The notes below the pieces were generated by a model. It saw nothing but the letters and a program-made list of their open reading frames with translations. It was not told the DNA's origin and did not search any database. Positions 31,567 to 32,140 of a DNA stretch of 32,140 nt are shown here, one piece after another (the first letter of the stretch is position 1; every line of letters begins with the position of its first letter). Source of the stretch: Welwitschia mirabilis (lineage: Eukaryota; Gnetophyta; Gnetopsida; Welwitschiales); the NCBI GenBank assembly GCA_051453625.1, contig JBOZIK010000001.1:45676921-45709060 (forward strand). The letters are read 5' to 3'. The translations under genes were made by a program, and so were the position numbers.

Positions 31567-31592
31567 GTCATCCAGACCATTGTATGGATGAC
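31567..31592 (-). repeat. 7-12-7 hairpin unit in LTR-E U3
   Basis: Perfect 7-bp arms GTCATCC and GGATGAC around a 12-base loop (ATACAATGGTCT on the minus strand). The offset is 298 bp from the LTR start. The loop differs most from the others, yet the stem is perfect. Confidence 0.7.
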
Positions 31593-31890
31593 AAGGGAGG
31601 TAATTGTACATTATAAAATATTCCTAAAATCATGACTTAGTAGTCCACATCAGTTGTCATCTTTTCTCATTTTGTTGAAGAGAGCTTTAGCGTTTTTGTC
31701 ATTAATCCTTGTTCAAAGCTCTATGAATCAGAAAGTGCTTTTAATACATACAATTTAGATAAGAATCATAATTTTCTGAGATTTCCTCTTATATCTCCAA
31801 AATCCTTAGAATTACACCTAAACCTTTATAAAAGTCCTACAAAACAACTCATAAAACCCTACCAAATAATTGTAAATTGGTAGCGAAACA

Positions 31891-32140
31891 TAGCCCCGCA
31901 CTTAGCCTTTATCAGTCCCTGACAAAGACCAGGTGGAAAAACTATAATTGTGAGCCAATTTGTTTTTTAAAAGATAAATCTAGAAGTTTATAAAATAGGT
32001 TCATAAATACATCACATGGATAGATAACAACTAATGCATAATGTGTATGAAAATTTTGAAAATTTTATGTAATGAAATATCAGAATTAAGTTGAAAATTT
32101 TTTAAAAATGAGCCACGAAAATGGGTCTCTGCCCCCCCTG
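31891..32140 (-). other. 3' internal end and polypurine tract of the LTR-E element
   Basis: On the minus strand it reads toward LTR-E through 'gagacccattttcgtggctc', 'aattttcaaaattttcatac', 'ttttccacctggtctttgtc' and ends 'aaggctaagtgcggggcta' as the tract. It aligns with 3360-3608. The G-run at the window edge may continue the internal region. No coding frame. Confidence 0.65.

Larger units (their letters stand above)
30857..31890 (-). mobile_element. LTR-E, complete retrotransposon LTR (3' LTR)
   Basis: 1034 bp on the minus strand, starting TGTTTCGCTACCAATT at 31890 and ending 'cacaccgcaaca' at 30857. It is the least decayed LTR here: TG...CA ends, a TATAAATA box, 'tgatgtggactactaagtca' in U3, and 'tttgttaaggctaaaa' in U5. 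A polypurine tract adjoins its 5' end on the right, so its internal region lies beyond the window. The sequence on the left is gag of another element, and no primer site follows the LTR, so this is a clean 3' junction. Confidence 0.85.

Noticed and set aside
1-32140. tRNA, rRNA or snRNA genes
   Set aside because: No cloverleaf with intact A and B boxes and no conserved rRNA segments seen by eye; the only tRNA-related sequence is the primer site complement at 28554.

Overview
The window looks like repeat-dense nuclear DNA from a flowering plant. It is very AT-rich, carries three N gaps (all multiples of ten long), and has no intact long gene, rRNA or tRNA that I could recognise. Nearly all recognisable coding sequence is decayed LTR retrotransposon. 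The Ty3/Gypsy gag, protease, reverse transcriptase, RNase H and integrase remnants resemble the plant Tat/Athila (OTA) group, and there is one Ty1/Copia RNase H fragment. Most in-frame stops stand where CAG, CAA, CGA or TGG would be expected, which fits old methyl-cytosine deamination.

Layout. 1-685: anonymous repeat with a 3 x 34-bp tandem. 686-1445: gap. 1446-1936: partial LTR-A (minus). 2340-3180: dispersed repeat R1, first copy. 3360-4644: 3' internal end, polypurine tract and LTR-B (plus). 4645-6710: decayed open frames with coiled-coil character (plus). 7250-9130: protease and gag of another Gypsy element (minus). 10063-11165: two minisatellites, including about 13 copies of a 28-bp unit. 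12270-12720: Copia RNase H end (minus). 14774-14949: 88-bp repeat. 15820-17050: R1, second copy, split by a gap. 17190-18240: unknown sequence around a third gap. 18780-19960: decayed env-like or extra ORF (plus). 20502-21745: LTR-C (plus). 21746-27039: leader, gag, protease, RT, RNase H and truncated integrase (plus). 27040-28551: LTR-D (plus) with a duplicated 3' part. 28554-30856: tRNA-Asp-type primer site, leader and gag (plus). 30857-32140: LTR-E with polypurine tract and 3' internal end (minus).

The five LTRs belong to one family. They start TGTTKCR-like, end in CA, carry a TATAAAta box near the middle and measure about 1.03-1.5 kb. LTR-B, -C and -D share one orientation and separate partial internal regions; LTR-A and LTR-E point the other way. 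This fits repeated nested insertion plus inter-element recombination, with no complete autonomous element left.

The most unusual signal is a family of about 26-bp hairpin units (7-bp arm, 12-base loop, 7-bp arm; arms close to GTYRTCC and GGAYRAC, loop often CCATGATAGnnA). They occur at near-constant positions in the U3 part of all five LTRs and three more times in the leader after LTR-D, often about 100-113 bp apart. I saw no sign of a novel multi-gene system.
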